Source: Acidimicrobiia bacterium
GTDB lineage: Bacteria; Actinomycetota; Acidimicrobiia; Acidimicrobiales; Bin134
Assembly: GCA_009842675.1 (NCBI GenBank)
Contig: VYEX01000029.1
Location: 1-50,128, forward strand
DNA length: 50,128 nucleotides
Reading direction: 5' to 3'
How positions within the stretch are numbered: position 1 is the stretch's first letter; the number at the start of each line of letters is the position of its first letter. A program made the position numbers and the translations under genes. This document shows positions 31,716 to 40,303 of the stretch, one piece after another. The notes beneath the pieces are model-generated. The model was given only the letters and a program-made list of their open reading frames with translations. It did no database searches and was not told the origin of the DNA.

Positions 31716-32921
31716 TCAGGTAGTGGTCAGGAATGTTTCTATCAGGCTGATCACGTAGCCGATGTCTTCGTCGTCGAGGGAGTGGTTCATGGGCAGCACC
31801 ACACCTCGCTCCATGATTGCGTCGGCGTGGGGCAAACCGCCCTCGGGCTGGCGAAAGTCCACCCCGGCCATAAACGGCTGGCGGGCAGCGTTGCCGGTCC
31901 ACACCGTGCGGGTGTCCACCCCGTTGCCGTCCAGATGGGCTTGCAGATCGGCCCGCACGAATCCAGAGTCAGGAGCGATGGTGAGCGGGTAGCACAGCCA
32001 GGCGGTGTCCAGCCCCTCGGTCTGGCAGGGGAGGCGGAAGCGGTCGGCGTGGGCGGAGAAGAACTCGGTGTAGAGGTCGAAGCTGCGGGTGCGCCGGGCG
32101 AAGTTGGCCGGAACCTTGTCGAGCTGTTGGCGACCGAAGGCGGCCCCGATCTCGGAGGGCTCAAAATTCCAGGCCAGCTCGTCGAAGATGAACTGGTTGT
32201 CGTAGTGGATCCCGTCGAGGTCCTCCCAGAAATTCCGGTCCTGGCGCTTGGAGCCGTAAAAGTGCAGCTCGGAGCGACGCCCCCAGCGGCGCAGTAGCAG
32301 ACCTCGGTCCCGCAAGTCTTCGTCGTCAAGCAGCACCATGCCGCCGTTGCCCGCACAGGTGATGATGTGGGAGGAGGCGAAGCTTGTGACGGTCAGGTCG
32401 CTGCGGGTGCCGGTGGGGGTTCCCCGAAGCACCGGGCCCAAGGCGTCGCAGCTGTCTTCGATGACGAACAGCCCGTGACGGTCGGCAATGGCTCGGATGG
32501 CGTCCCAGTCGGGGGCGTTGCCGATGAGGTTGGGGGCCAAGATGGCTCGGGTTTCGGGGCCGATGAGGCTCTCGATGGACTCGACGTCGATCTGATAGGT
32601 GTCGGGGTCCACGTCGGCAAACACCGGGACCAGCCCGGCTCGCACCAGCGGGGCCACATCGGTGGAGAAGGTCACCGCCGCGGTGATCACCTCGCTGCCC
32701 GGGGGCAGGTCGGCCAACTCAACCGCCAGATACAACGCCGAGGAACCGGAGTTGCACATGAGCCCCCGCTGTTTGCCGAACCGCTCGGCCACCACCCACT
32801 CGAAGGCGGTGACATTGCGCCCCGGCCATAGCGCCCCCGCTCCGCCCCGCAGCACTTCCACCACGGCTTCGATTTCGGCCTCATCGTGCACGCTGGCCGC
32901 ATAGAAGATCCGCTCGCCCAT
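31716..32921 (-). CDS. RfbH/ColD-like PLP-dependent dehydratase (DegT/DnrJ/EryC1 family)
   Basis: A 401-residue fold type I PLP protein of the DegT family. The usual Schiff-base lysine is replaced: the motif reads TSFASSHIITC, with H185 at the Lys position, and the PLP-ring Asp lies in VIEDSCDALG (D156), the form seen in RfbH and ColD rather than the aminotransferase form. Those proteins use PLP or PMP to remove the 3-hydroxyl from NDP-4-keto-6-deoxysugars. CNSGSSALYLA and the downstream Trp/Phe-rich EDLDGIHYDNQFIFDELAWNF also fit. No sugar-nucleotide genes are nearby; instead it is directly upstream of an alcohol dehydrogenase and SDRs, which is unusual. The start ATG 32921 has GAGGG upstream. 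Confidence 0.82.
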   Translation of the reverse strand: MGERIFYAASVHDEAEIEAVVEVLRGGAGALWPGRNVTAFEWVVAERFGKQRGLMCNSGSSALYLAVELADLPPGSEVITAAVTFSTDVAPLVRAGLVPVFADVDPDTYQIDVESIESLIGPETRAILAPNLIGNAPDWDAIRAIADRHGLFVIEDSCDALGPVLRGTPTGTRSDLTVTSFASSHIITCAGNGGMVLLDDEDLRDRGLLLRRWGRRSELHFYGSKRQDRNFWEDLDGIHYDNQFIFDELAWNFEPSEIGAAFGRQQLDKVPANFARRTRSFDLYTEFFSAHADRFRLPCQTEGLDTAWLCYPLTIAPDSGFVRADLQAHLDGNGVDTRTVWTGNAARQPFMAGVDFRQPEGGLPHADAIMERGVVLPMNHSLDDEDIGYVISLIETFLTTT

Positions 32922-33016
32922 CGGCCCTCAGTCTGCCCCACCCTCGCAGACGATTCGCGATCAGAGTCAGGCCAGAGTCAGGCCAAAGCCAGCGACTATC
33001 GAGCGTTACGTAGGGC

Positions 33017-33592
33017 TCAGACGGTGTGGCAGGGGTCGGAGTGGCCGGCCGACATGGCTTCGAGGAAGCCGGAGGCTCGTTCTTGGCGGGGATAGCGGTT
33101 GGCCAACTCCCAGAAGGCGGGGCTGTGGTTGGGCACAGAGAGGTGGGCCAGCTCGTGGACGATGACGGCGTCGAGCACCCAGGAGGGCACTCGGGCCAGC
33201 CGGGTGGAGATACGGATGGTGCCTCGGGAAGAGGTGCACGACGCCCAGCGGTCGTTCTGCTCGGCCCAGGTGACCGACTCCGGATGGGGCAGTCCGTAGC
33301 GGCGGGCCAGCTTCATGGCCCGCTCGGCCAAGTTGACCCCGCCCGCCTCGGCCGCCCTCTTGCGCTCGAGGCGGGCTACCAGGCTGGCCACCATCTCGGC
33401 CTCGGCGTCGGGAGTCATCCCCGCGGGTACCCGAACCTCGATGCAGTCGGGCTGGACTTTGGCCGCAGCCGTCTTGCGGCGCTTCGGGCTGCGGATCACG
33501 CGGATGGGGAGCTGGGGCGGCGCCAGGGAGGCTGAGGCCGAATCGGCGTCAATAGCAGTGCCGACTGCCGTGTCCACGAGGGCTGAACTCAC
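33017..33592 (-). CDS. YgjP-like (SprT-type) metallopeptidase
   Basis: A 191-residue protein with a C-terminal YgjP/DUF45 zinc-peptidase domain. DAVIVHELAHLSVPNHSPAFW contains HExxH plus the third His, and NDRWASCTSSRGTIRISTRLARVP upstream is the conserved W-G/A-S-C strand region. The GTG at 33592 was chosen because it lies exactly 6 nt after TATGGT, giving a leaderless promoter and a reasonable gap to the divergent DUF1214 gene; the open frame reaches 33676. The substrate is unknown. A short Ala/Ser-rich N-terminus precedes the domain. Confidence 0.82.
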   Translation of the reverse strand: MSSALVDTAVGTAIDADSASASLAPPQLPIRVIRSPKRRKTAAAKVQPDCIEVRVPAGMTPDAEAEMVASLVARLERKRAAEAGGVNLAERAMKLARRYGLPHPESVTWAEQNDRWASCTSSRGTIRISTRLARVPSWVLDAVIVHELAHLSVPNHSPAFWELANRYPRQERASGFLEAMSAGHSDPCHTV

Positions 33593-33689
33593 GGTGCGAC
33601 CATATCCACGGGGGGTGACGGTTTGGTGGATGGTGGCGGGTTGAGGCTGCCGCGATATCGTCCCGGCGAAAGCCAAGGGGGAGATCGTT

Positions 33690-34802
33690 ATGGCAGATCA
33701 GACCAAGACCCAAGCCGCGTGGGCCGACATGGTGGACGCCCTGGGGCAGGTGAGTGAACGCTTCTGCGGCGAGGAATGGGGAGTGTCCGGCGAGCAGGAC
33801 ATCGCCGATAGCCACCGCCTGGTGCTGCACATCCTCCAGTCGGCGCTTTTCGCCCACGCCGAGTTCGACCCCGAACGGCCGGTTTGGCGCCGCATCGTGT
33901 CGCCCACCCGCAAATTCACCGGCGACAACGCCGATGCGGTGTACTTCGAGGCCCCGGTGAGAGGCGATTTGGCCTATCGGGTCACCGGCAACTTGGTCGG
34001 AGCGGTCTACACGTCGTTCACGGTGGAGCTGGGCACATCGGAGGGCCGCTATGCCACCGGCACCGGCGGGGTGCTCAACGACGACGACATCGACGTCGAC
34101 GCCGACGGCAACTACGAGGTGTTCCTAGGCGGCGAGCCCCGAGACCGGAACTGGCTGGACCTGCCCCCCGATGCGGGCCGGATCACCACCCGCCACTACT
34201 TCGAGGTGCCCAAGCCCTCGGCGGCCGATGAGTCGCTACACATTCCCCTGGCCATCGAGTGCCTGTCGCCGGTGGGGCCGGCCACGTTGTGGAACGACGA
34301 GACGGTGGCCGCGGCCATCGGCCGGGTGTCCAACCATGTGCTGGGCAAGACCCTTCAGCAGCCGATTCCCGGCACGTACCCCCTGCCCTCGTGGGTCAGC
34401 CGCGAGCCCAACGTATTGCCCGACCCTCAGCCGCCCGGCACCATGGGCTTTGCCGCCTTCGACGCCTACTACACCATGGGCCGCTACGTGCTCGCCCCCG
34501 ACGAGGCCTTGGTGATGACCGGGCGGTGGCCGGAGTGCAAGTTCGGCAACGTGTGCCTGTGGACCGCAGCCGGCCAGACCTACGACTACGGCAACCGCAC
34601 CACCAGCCGCAACCGGGCCAACACCACCCTGGAGGCCGACGGCACTTTCAAGATGGTCATCGCCCACGAGGATCCCGGCGTGTACAACTGGCTGGACACC
34701 GAGGGCCGCCCCTCCGGCAGCATCTTCTGGCGGTTCTTCCTGCCCACCGGATCGGTGGAGCGCATCGAGCCCAAACTGGTCAAGCTCGCCGATCTGCAAT
34801 AG
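33690..34802 (+). CDS. DUF1214-domain protein
   Basis: A 370-residue protein resembling DUF1254/DUF1214 proteins common in actinobacteria, with phrases such as RPVWRRIVSPTRKFTGDNADAVYF, GDLAYRVTGNLVGAVYTSFTVE, and the C-terminal WPECKFGNVCLWTAAGQTYDYGNRTTSRN and GSIFWRFFLPTG. No signal peptide is present. The molecular function of the domain is not established; it may bind a small molecule. The start ATG follows the ribosome site AAGGGGGAG. It is convergent with the amidohydrolase gene, 36 bp away. Confidence 0.75.
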   Translation: MADQTKTQAAWADMVDALGQVSERFCGEEWGVSGEQDIADSHRLVLHILQSALFAHAEFDPERPVWRRIVSPTRKFTGDNADAVYFEAPVRGDLAYRVTGNLVGAVYTSFTVELGTSEGRYATGTGGVLNDDDIDVDADGNYEVFLGGEPRDRNWLDLPPDAGRITTRHYFEVPKPSAADESLHIPLAIECLSPVGPATLWNDETVAAAIGRVSNHVLGKTLQQPIPGTYPLPSWVSREPNVLPDPQPPGTMGFAAFDAYYTMGRYVLAPDEALVMTGRWPECKFGNVCLWTAAGQTYDYGNRTTSRNRANTTLEADGTFKMVIAHEDPGVYNWLDTEGRPSGSIFWRFFLPTGSVERIEPKLVKLADLQ

Positions 34803-34838
34803 CAGCAGGGGTCAGCTCCCCGCCACAACACGGCCCAA

Positions 34839-35999
34839 TCAGCGCAACTCCGAGCTGAGAGCCGAAAGGGCATCCGCGTCGAAGCCGTAGAGGTCGACAG
34901 CATTGCCCCCTATCAACCGGGCGACCTCGTGGTCGGACCTTCCGGCAAGCTGCTGGCCCAGCATCTCCTGCGAGTTTGGCCAGGTGCCCTCGATATGGGG
35001 GTAGTCGGAGCCCCACATGAGATGGTCGGCGCCGAGTCGGTCCACCACGTCGACCTCGTCGGCGTCGGTGAACCCCGCACCCAGGTACACCTGGCGGCGG
35101 AAGTACTCGCTGGGCTTGAGCGGGAGGTCTCGGCGAAGCTGGTCGAACATCCGCAGCTCGTAGAAGTGGTCCAGTTCGTCGAGCGTCGCCGGAGCCCAGG
35201 TGGAACCCTGCTCGTTCATCACCATGCGCAGGCCGGGATGGCGCTCGAAGGCGCCGGACCACATGAGCAGCCAGAACGGGCGGTGCGCATACCAAGAAAT
35301 CTCGGTGAGAAAGATGCCCAGCGAGCCGGTGAAGTCGCCGTAGTTGGGGGTCCAGCCCGAATGGGTGTGAACCGGCAGGCCCTCATCGGCGCAGGCTGCC
35401 CACACCGGGTCGTACCGGGGATGGTTGTACAGGGGGTTGTCACCCGTGCCGCTGCACAGCAGAACGCCACCGAACAGTCCTAAATCGCGCATCTGCTGGA
35501 TCTCGCCCACGGTCGTGTCTATGTCGTCGACAGTGATCAGGCCCACCCCGGCACGGCGCCCGAGAGCGTCATTGCAGAAGTCGCCCAGCCAGCGGTTGTA
35601 AGCCCGGCAACCGGCTAGCCACAGGGCAGGGTCCTGTTCGTACTGGTAGGTCATCAGCCCCACGTCGAAGGGAGTGACGGTCGGGCCGCCCGCGCCGGGA
35701 TACAACACCTCGGCCACGGTGCCGTCGGCCTCGAGTTCCCGCAGCCGCCTGACCGAGTCCCAGCCCCCGTCGACCCCGCCGGCGGCCACTTCCTCGATTT
35801 CGCCGAACTCCTCGAGAGCCTGGTCGCTGTAGATGGCGGCGCCGGTGTGCTCGGCCTTGCGCTTGTTCTTCATCTCGGTGTCGCCCAGCCACTGGTCGTA
35901 GGCATCGTCGTAGCCGGGATCCAGGTACTGCCGGTAGGTGTCGGGCAGTGCGCTGGCGTGGCAGTCGGCGGAGATCATCAGCTGGACGTGCATCTCCAT
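34839..35999 (-). CDS. Amidohydrolase-2 family metal-dependent hydrolase/decarboxylase
   Basis: A 386-residue TIM-barrel protein of the amidohydrolase-related (ACMSD-like) family. MISADCHASA near the N-terminus carries the first-strand Asp and His, LPVHTHSGW supplies the central His, and HLMWGSDYPHIEGTWPNS holds the Asp typical of the C-terminal metal/acid site. This family cleaves or decarboxylates ring-fission and related acids. The ATG at 35999 gives the metal motif the usual N-terminal position; the longer frame to 36065 is less likely, and ATG 35993 also has a GGAG. It overlaps no neighbour and is divergent from a small membrane protein gene. The substrate is unknown. Confidence 0.85.
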   Translation of the reverse strand: MEMHVQLMISADCHASALPDTYRQYLDPGYDDAYDQWLGDTEMKNKRKAEHTGAAIYSDQALEEFGEIEEVAAGGVDGGWDSVRRLRELEADGTVAEVLYPGAGGPTVTPFDVGLMTYQYEQDPALWLAGCRAYNRWLGDFCNDALGRRAGVGLITVDDIDTTVGEIQQMRDLGLFGGVLLCSGTGDNPLYNHPRYDPVWAACADEGLPVHTHSGWTPNYGDFTGSLGIFLTEISWYAHRPFWLLMWSGAFERHPGLRMVMNEQGSTWAPATLDELDHFYELRMFDQLRRDLPLKPSEYFRRQVYLGAGFTDADEVDVVDRLGADHLMWGSDYPHIEGTWPNSQEMLGQQLAGRSDHEVARLIGGNAVDLYGFDADALSALSSELR

Positions 36000-36059
36000 A
36001 CTTTGCCCGGTGTTGGAGGGGTGCGCGGAATCAGCCCACTGACGGGCGAGAATGTCAGG

Positions 36060-36395
36060 ATGCAATTGCTGGGTCAGACCGAGGTGCTGCCCGATGGGCT
36101 GGACTGCGTCGACCCCGATCTATTGGAAGATCTTCGCAACGGAGTAATCGACAAGCTTCCCGAAAGCGCCCTTGACTGCTTGCCGCCCAACGTGCGCGAC
36201 GACATTCCCCCCGAGCTGATCGACTTCGCCACCGCCAATCCTCAAATCGCTGTCGTGGCAGTGGTGGTTGCCGTGCTGGCCACGCTGGTGTTTCTGTACA
36301 AACTGGCCAAGCGAGCCTTCTTTGTCGCCCTGGTCGCGGGCGCCGTCGCTGTCGCGGGATGGTGGTGGTGGCTCACGGAGCCCAATATCTTCTGA
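36060..36395 (+). CDS. Small protein with two predicted membrane segments
   Basis: A 111-residue protein. An acidic N-terminal half (PDGLDCVDPDLLEDLRNGVID, then LPESALDCLPPNVRDDIP) with two Cys residues is followed by two hydrophobic segments, IAVVAVVVAVLATLVFLYKL and FFVALVAGAVAVAGWWWWL, separated by a basic KRA turn. The ATG at 36060 has CAGG immediately upstream. No family was recognised. It lies 51 bp before the CitE-like gene in the same direction and may be co-transcribed with it. Confidence 0.65.
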   Translation: MQLLGQTEVLPDGLDCVDPDLLEDLRNGVIDKLPESALDCLPPNVRDDIPPELIDFATANPQIAVVAVVVAVLATLVFLYKLAKRAFFVALVAGAVAVAGWWWWLTEPNIF

Positions 36396-36446
36396 CCATG
36401 GTCAATCGGCCGCATTGGACAATTTCCGCATCCGACCGGAGCCAGC

Positions 36447-37313
36447 ATGGCTGACACACCCCATCCCCAAGATCCGCTGCCCCGGCTTCGGAGCCTGTTG
36501 TTCGCCCCGGCCAGCCGTCCTGACATGTGCGCCAAGCTGCCCCGCAGCGGCCCCGACGGGGTAGTGCTCGACCTGGAAGACGCGGTGGCATCCTCAGCCA
36601 AAGCCGAGGCCCGGTCCCAAGCCTGCGCCGCGGCGGCCGAACTGAGGCAATTGCACTCCGACCTGGCCATATTCGTGAGGGTGAATCCGCCGAGCACCGA
36701 GTGGTTCGCCGGCGATGTTGCTGACGGACTGGGCGAGGGGTTGACCGGGGTAGTGGTGCCCAAGCTTGAGAGCGCGGCCCAAGTCGATGCGGTGCAACAG
36801 GCCTTGACCAAAGCGGGCTGGGAGAATCTCCTGCTGCTGGCCGGGATCGAAACCGCAGCTGGGGTGGCCCACGTTGGCGATGTCTTGGAGCACCCCAGCG
36901 TTCACATTGCCTATTTCGGTGCCGAGGACTTCATCACCGACATGGGGGGTGTGCGCACCGACGACGGCGTCGAGGTGCTCTTCGCCCGCTCTCAGGTTGC
37001 ACTGGCCGCCCGCCTGGCTGGAGTTCCCGTGCTCGACCAGGTGGTGACGGCGTTCGGCGACGACGAGCGCTTCTTGGCCGACGCCGCCGTGGGACGCTCA
37101 ATCGGCTACAGCGGCAAGCTCTGCATCCACCCGGCCCAAGTGCCCCTGGCCAACCGGAGCTTCTCCCCGTCACTGGAGGAGAAGGAGCGGGCCCGAGCGT
37201 TGTTGGCCGTCTGGGATGCCGCCCAGGCCCGGGGCGAGGCGTCGGTGGCCTTCGAGGGCCAGATGATCGATGAGCCGCTCGCCCGCCGGGCCCGAGCGCT
37301 ATTGGACGAATGA
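36447..37313 (+). CDS. CitE-like CoA ester lyase (HpcH/HpaI aldolase family)
   Basis: A 288-residue TIM-barrel lyase of the citrate lyase beta/malyl-CoA lyase type. RSLLFAPASRPDMCAKLPRSG opens the domain, DGVVLDLEDAVASSAKAEAR carries the metal-binding Asp/Glu pair, IFVRVNPPSTEWF contains the conserved Arg, VVVPKLESA and LAGIETAAGVAHVGD provide further metal-site Glu residues, and FGAEDFITDMGG supplies the second metal Asp. SGKLCIHPAQV is the usual C-terminal phrase. It cleaves or condenses beta-hydroxyacyl-CoA esters; the substrate is unknown. CGGAG is the ribosome site. Confidence 0.9.
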   Translation: MADTPHPQDPLPRLRSLLFAPASRPDMCAKLPRSGPDGVVLDLEDAVASSAKAEARSQACAAAAELRQLHSDLAIFVRVNPPSTEWFAGDVADGLGEGLTGVVVPKLESAAQVDAVQQALTKAGWENLLLLAGIETAAGVAHVGDVLEHPSVHIAYFGAEDFITDMGGVRTDDGVEVLFARSQVALAARLAGVPVLDQVVTAFGDDERFLADAAVGRSIGYSGKLCIHPAQVPLANRSFSPSLEEKERARALLAVWDAAQARGEASVAFEGQMIDEPLARRARALLDE

Positions 37314-37346
37314 CCGCCTCGCCAGGTGGTGTGAGAAGCTGAGCGC

Positions 37347-37811
37347 ATGGCTAAGCGACGCGACAAGATCCGCCTGACCCCCGAAGAGCTCGACGTCTTC
37401 ATCGAGGAGCAGAAGAGCCTCCAAGTGGCCACCCTCAACCAGGATGGGACTCCTCACCTGAGCACCCTGTGGTTTGCGGTGGTCGACGGCGACATCGTGT
37501 TCGAGACCTATACAAAGTCACAGAAGATCAAGAACCTGGAGCGGGACAGCCGCATCGCCCTTTTGCTGGAGGACGGCCTGGAGTACGACAAGCTCCGCGG
37601 GGTGGCGATCAACGGCCATGCCGAGCTGCACACCGATCCCGAGGTGGTCCACCGTTATGCCCTGGAGGTGATGGACCGCAACAACCCCGAAATCGACCGG
37701 GAGATGCTGTCCAAAGCGGCCGAGAGCATGGCCTTGAAGCGCACCGCGGTGGTGGTCAAAGCCGAGAAGGTCATCAGCTGGGACCACACCAAGCTGGGCG
37801 GCACCTACTGA
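37347..37811 (+). CDS. PPOX-class F420-dependent oxidoreductase-like protein
   Basis: A 154-residue split-barrel flavin/F420-binding protein. LQVATLNQDGTPHLSTLWFAVVDGDIVF is the N-terminal core, TKSQKIKNLERDSRIALLLED follows, and GVAINGHAELHTD completes the barrel, matching PPOX-class F420-dependent enzymes of actinobacteria (pyridoxamine oxidase-like fold). Some members reduce biliverdin or quinones, others only bind F420 or heme. The start ATG 37347 has a weak GAG ribosome site. It follows the CitE-like gene by 33 bp on the same strand. Confidence 0.85.
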   Translation: MAKRRDKIRLTPEELDVFIEEQKSLQVATLNQDGTPHLSTLWFAVVDGDIVFETYTKSQKIKNLERDSRIALLLEDGLEYDKLRGVAINGHAELHTDPEVVHRYALEVMDRNNPEIDREMLSKAAESMALKRTAVVVKAEKVISWDHTKLGGTY

Positions 37812-37951
37812 GGCCGCTCGGTCCCCAACTCCAATCGCCCCTCGTGCGCGCCCACTGTCGCGTAACCGGCCGATAGCGTTGGGGGTCTGGGTACATATGC
37901 GGACCGCGTGAGTCCAATGTTTGTAGCGAGACCGGTAAACCTAGGGGTCTG

Positions 37952-40303
37952 GTGAAGGACTTTTTGAGGTGGCTGTCCCACCTGTTCCGGTTGGCCGTGC
38001 TCATGCCCATGCTGGCATTGGCCCTGGCCGCCACCCTGTTCGTGGTCTGGCCCCCCACCGCCGACGTGCTGAGGTCGTGGGAGTCCACCCCGGTTGAGGT
38101 GAACCTCACCGAGGACGTGAGCCTGGACGAACTTGCCATCCGGTCGTACGTCTACGATGCCAACCGCCAGATCATCGACGTCTTCAGCTATGTGGAGAAC
38201 CGAGTGTTGGTCGACCTCGACGACATATCCGAGGAGGTCAAGCACTCGGTGATCGCCATCGAGGATGAGAACTTCTACCTGCACACCGGGGTCGACCTCA
38301 GCGCGGTGTTCCGGGCCGGTCTCGAGAACGTGGGGGCCGGGGGCATCACCCAGGGCGGCTCCACCATCACCCAGCAGCTGATCAAGAACCTGGTGGTGGG
38401 CAACAAGGTAGAGGCCGAGCGGAAGCTCCAGGAGATGGCGATGGCCAAGCGCCTGGAACAGGAGATGGAGAAGGACGACATCCTCAACCTGTATCTGAAC
38501 ACGGTGTATTTCGGCCAGGGCGCCTACGGGGTCCAGGCCGCGGCCGAGGTGTACTGGGGGCTCGACGCCGCCGATCTGGGATGGGGGGAGGCGGCCCTTC
38601 TCGCCGCGCTCATAAGCAATCCCAGCAGCAACGAGCCCATCAACAATCCCGTGCGGGCCCTGCGCCAGCGGCGCATCGTGCTGAACCGCCTGGCCGAGCT
38701 GGGCTACCTCACCGAAGAGCAGGCCGACGCGTACCATCTCCAGCCGTTGCCCAAGGAGGTCAACGAGATCGAGCTACCCCCCAAGAGCTACTTCGTGGAA
38801 GAGGTCAAACAGCAGCTATTGGACGATCCCCGGTATCTGGGCGGCAGCCCCGAAGATCGATTCAACCTGATCTTCAACGGTGGACTCAGCATCTACACCA
38901 CCTTCGATCCCGTAGCGCAGCAGCAGGCTGAGGCCGCGGTGGCCGCCACCTTGGCCGAATACAACCAGGGCGAGCACGGCGGGGTTGAGGCCACCATGGC
39001 CCTGGCCGCCCTCGAGCCCGACACCGGAGCGGTGCGGGCGGTGGTGGGCGGACCGGGATTCGCCCAAGACGAGGAGGAATTCAACCTGGCCACCCAGGGT
39101 TCCCGCCAGCCAGGGTCGGCGTTCAAGACCTTCGTGATGATGACCTTGTTCGAGCAGGGGTACCAGCCCAGCGACCGGATCAGCGGTCGGGGCCCCTGCC
39201 AGATCCCCAACCCCGGTGGTGTACCCGATCCCTATGTGGCCAACAATTTCGCCAGCTCGCCCGGGCAGGTGGACACCATCACCGACCAGATCCGAGTGTC
39301 CTCCAACTGCGCCTTCCTGCGGCTGGGCCGGGTGGCGGGGATTCAACCGGTTGTCGAAACCGCATCCAAGATGGGCATCACCACCGAACTGGAGCCGGTG
39401 GCGTCGCTGCCGCTGGGTTCAGAGGAGGTCCACCCCATCGACATGGCGTCGGCCTACGGAGTTATCGGTACGGGGGGCATCCGCTACGAGCCGTACTTCA
39501 TTGAGCGGATTGTCGACCGCGAGGGCAACGTGCTCTACCGCCATGAGCTGTCAGGCCAGCGAGTGGTGTCGGAGCGCTCGGCATGCTGGGCTTCCGACGT
39601 GTTGGAGAACAACATGGTCAATGGTACCGGGCGCCGGGCCCAACTGCCCCAGCAAGTCGCGGCGGGCAAAACCGGCACCACCGAGGAGTCGGCCGACGCC
39701 TGGTTCGTCGGTTTCACCCCCCATCTGGCCACTGCGGTGTGGCTGGGGAACCCCAACGAGCGCATTCCCATGCGCAAGGTAACCGGCAGCTCGTATCCAG
39801 CGGTGGCCTGGGGCCGGTTCATGACCAGCTATCACGAGGGCCTAGAAGTGGTGGACTTTCCGAGTTGCCCCCGAGAGCCTCGAATTAGCGAGTTGATCGA
39901 GCTGGAAGACGTGTTCACCGTGGGCGTCCCGTGTGCGACGCCGCTGTTGCCCGAGGACCCATCGGTGGTGGTGCCGATCATCGTGCCGGTGGACACCGAC
40001 GGCGACGGTACTCACGACGCGTGCGTGGATTTGTTGATAACAGAAGGCGTCGAGCCCTGCGGCTTCAGCGAGTTCGCGGTGGAGGGCGGAGACCCAATCC
40101 CGCTCTACTGCGGAACCCCCTCGCCCATTGAGGTGCAGTGTCTCGAGGGCCAATTCCCCCTGGATTCCGACGACGACGGCGTCGCCGACACCTGTGTGGG
40201 GGAGGGGACCGGTGAAGATCTTCCGGCCGACGACGGCGTTGAGCCCGATTCTGCCGTCGACCCTGAGGCTGAGAGCCCGGCTGAACCTAGTATCGAGTCG
40301 TGA
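37952..40303 (+). CDS. Class A penicillin-binding protein with calcium-repeat-like C-terminus
   Basis: A 783-residue bifunctional peptidoglycan synthase. An N-terminal membrane anchor (residues ~12-35) is followed by a GT51 glycosyltransferase domain, with catalytic Glu in IAIEDENFYLHTGVDL and GGITQGGSTITQQLIKNL, and then a transpeptidase domain with SxxK in RQPGSAFKTF (S about 389), SSNCAF (SxN) and AGKTGTTEES (KTG, about 571). The C-terminal ~130 residues, outside the membrane, contain two Asp-rich stretches, DTDGDGTHDAC (~680) and DSDDDGVADTC (~740), which look like thrombospondin type 3 calcium-binding repeats, each followed by Cys. That tail is unusual for the family. The start is GTG 37952 with AGGGG nearby. 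It is followed by the zinc-ribbon gene with a 4-bp overlap. Confidence 0.92.
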   Translation: MKDFLRWLSHLFRLAVLMPMLALALAATLFVVWPPTADVLRSWESTPVEVNLTEDVSLDELAIRSYVYDANRQIIDVFSYVENRVLVDLDDISEEVKHSVIAIEDENFYLHTGVDLSAVFRAGLENVGAGGITQGGSTITQQLIKNLVVGNKVEAERKLQEMAMAKRLEQEMEKDDILNLYLNTVYFGQGAYGVQAAAEVYWGLDAADLGWGEAALLAALISNPSSNEPINNPVRALRQRRIVLNRLAELGYLTEEQADAYHLQPLPKEVNEIELPPKSYFVEEVKQQLLDDPRYLGGSPEDRFNLIFNGGLSIYTTFDPVAQQQAEAAVAATLAEYNQGEHGGVEATMALAALEPDTGAVRAVVGGPGFAQDEEEFNLATQGSRQPGSAFKTFVMMTLFEQGYQPSDRISGRGPCQIPNPGGVPDPYVANNFASSPGQVDTITDQIRVSSNCAFLRLGRVAGIQPVVETASKMGITTELEPVASLPLGSEEVHPIDMASAYGVIGTGGIRYEPYFIERIVDREGNVLYRHELSGQRVVSERSACWASDVLENNMVNGTGRRAQLPQQVAAGKTGTTEESADAWFVGFTPHLATAVWLGNPNERIPMRKVTGSSYPAVAWGRFMTSYHEGLEVVDFPSCPREPRISELIELEDVFTVGVPCATPLLPEDPSVVVPIIVPVDTDGDGTHDACVDLLITEGVEPCGFSEFAVEGGDPIPLYCGTPSPIEVQCLEGQFPLDSDDDGVADTCVGEGTGEDLPADDGVEPDSAVDPEAESPAEPSIES

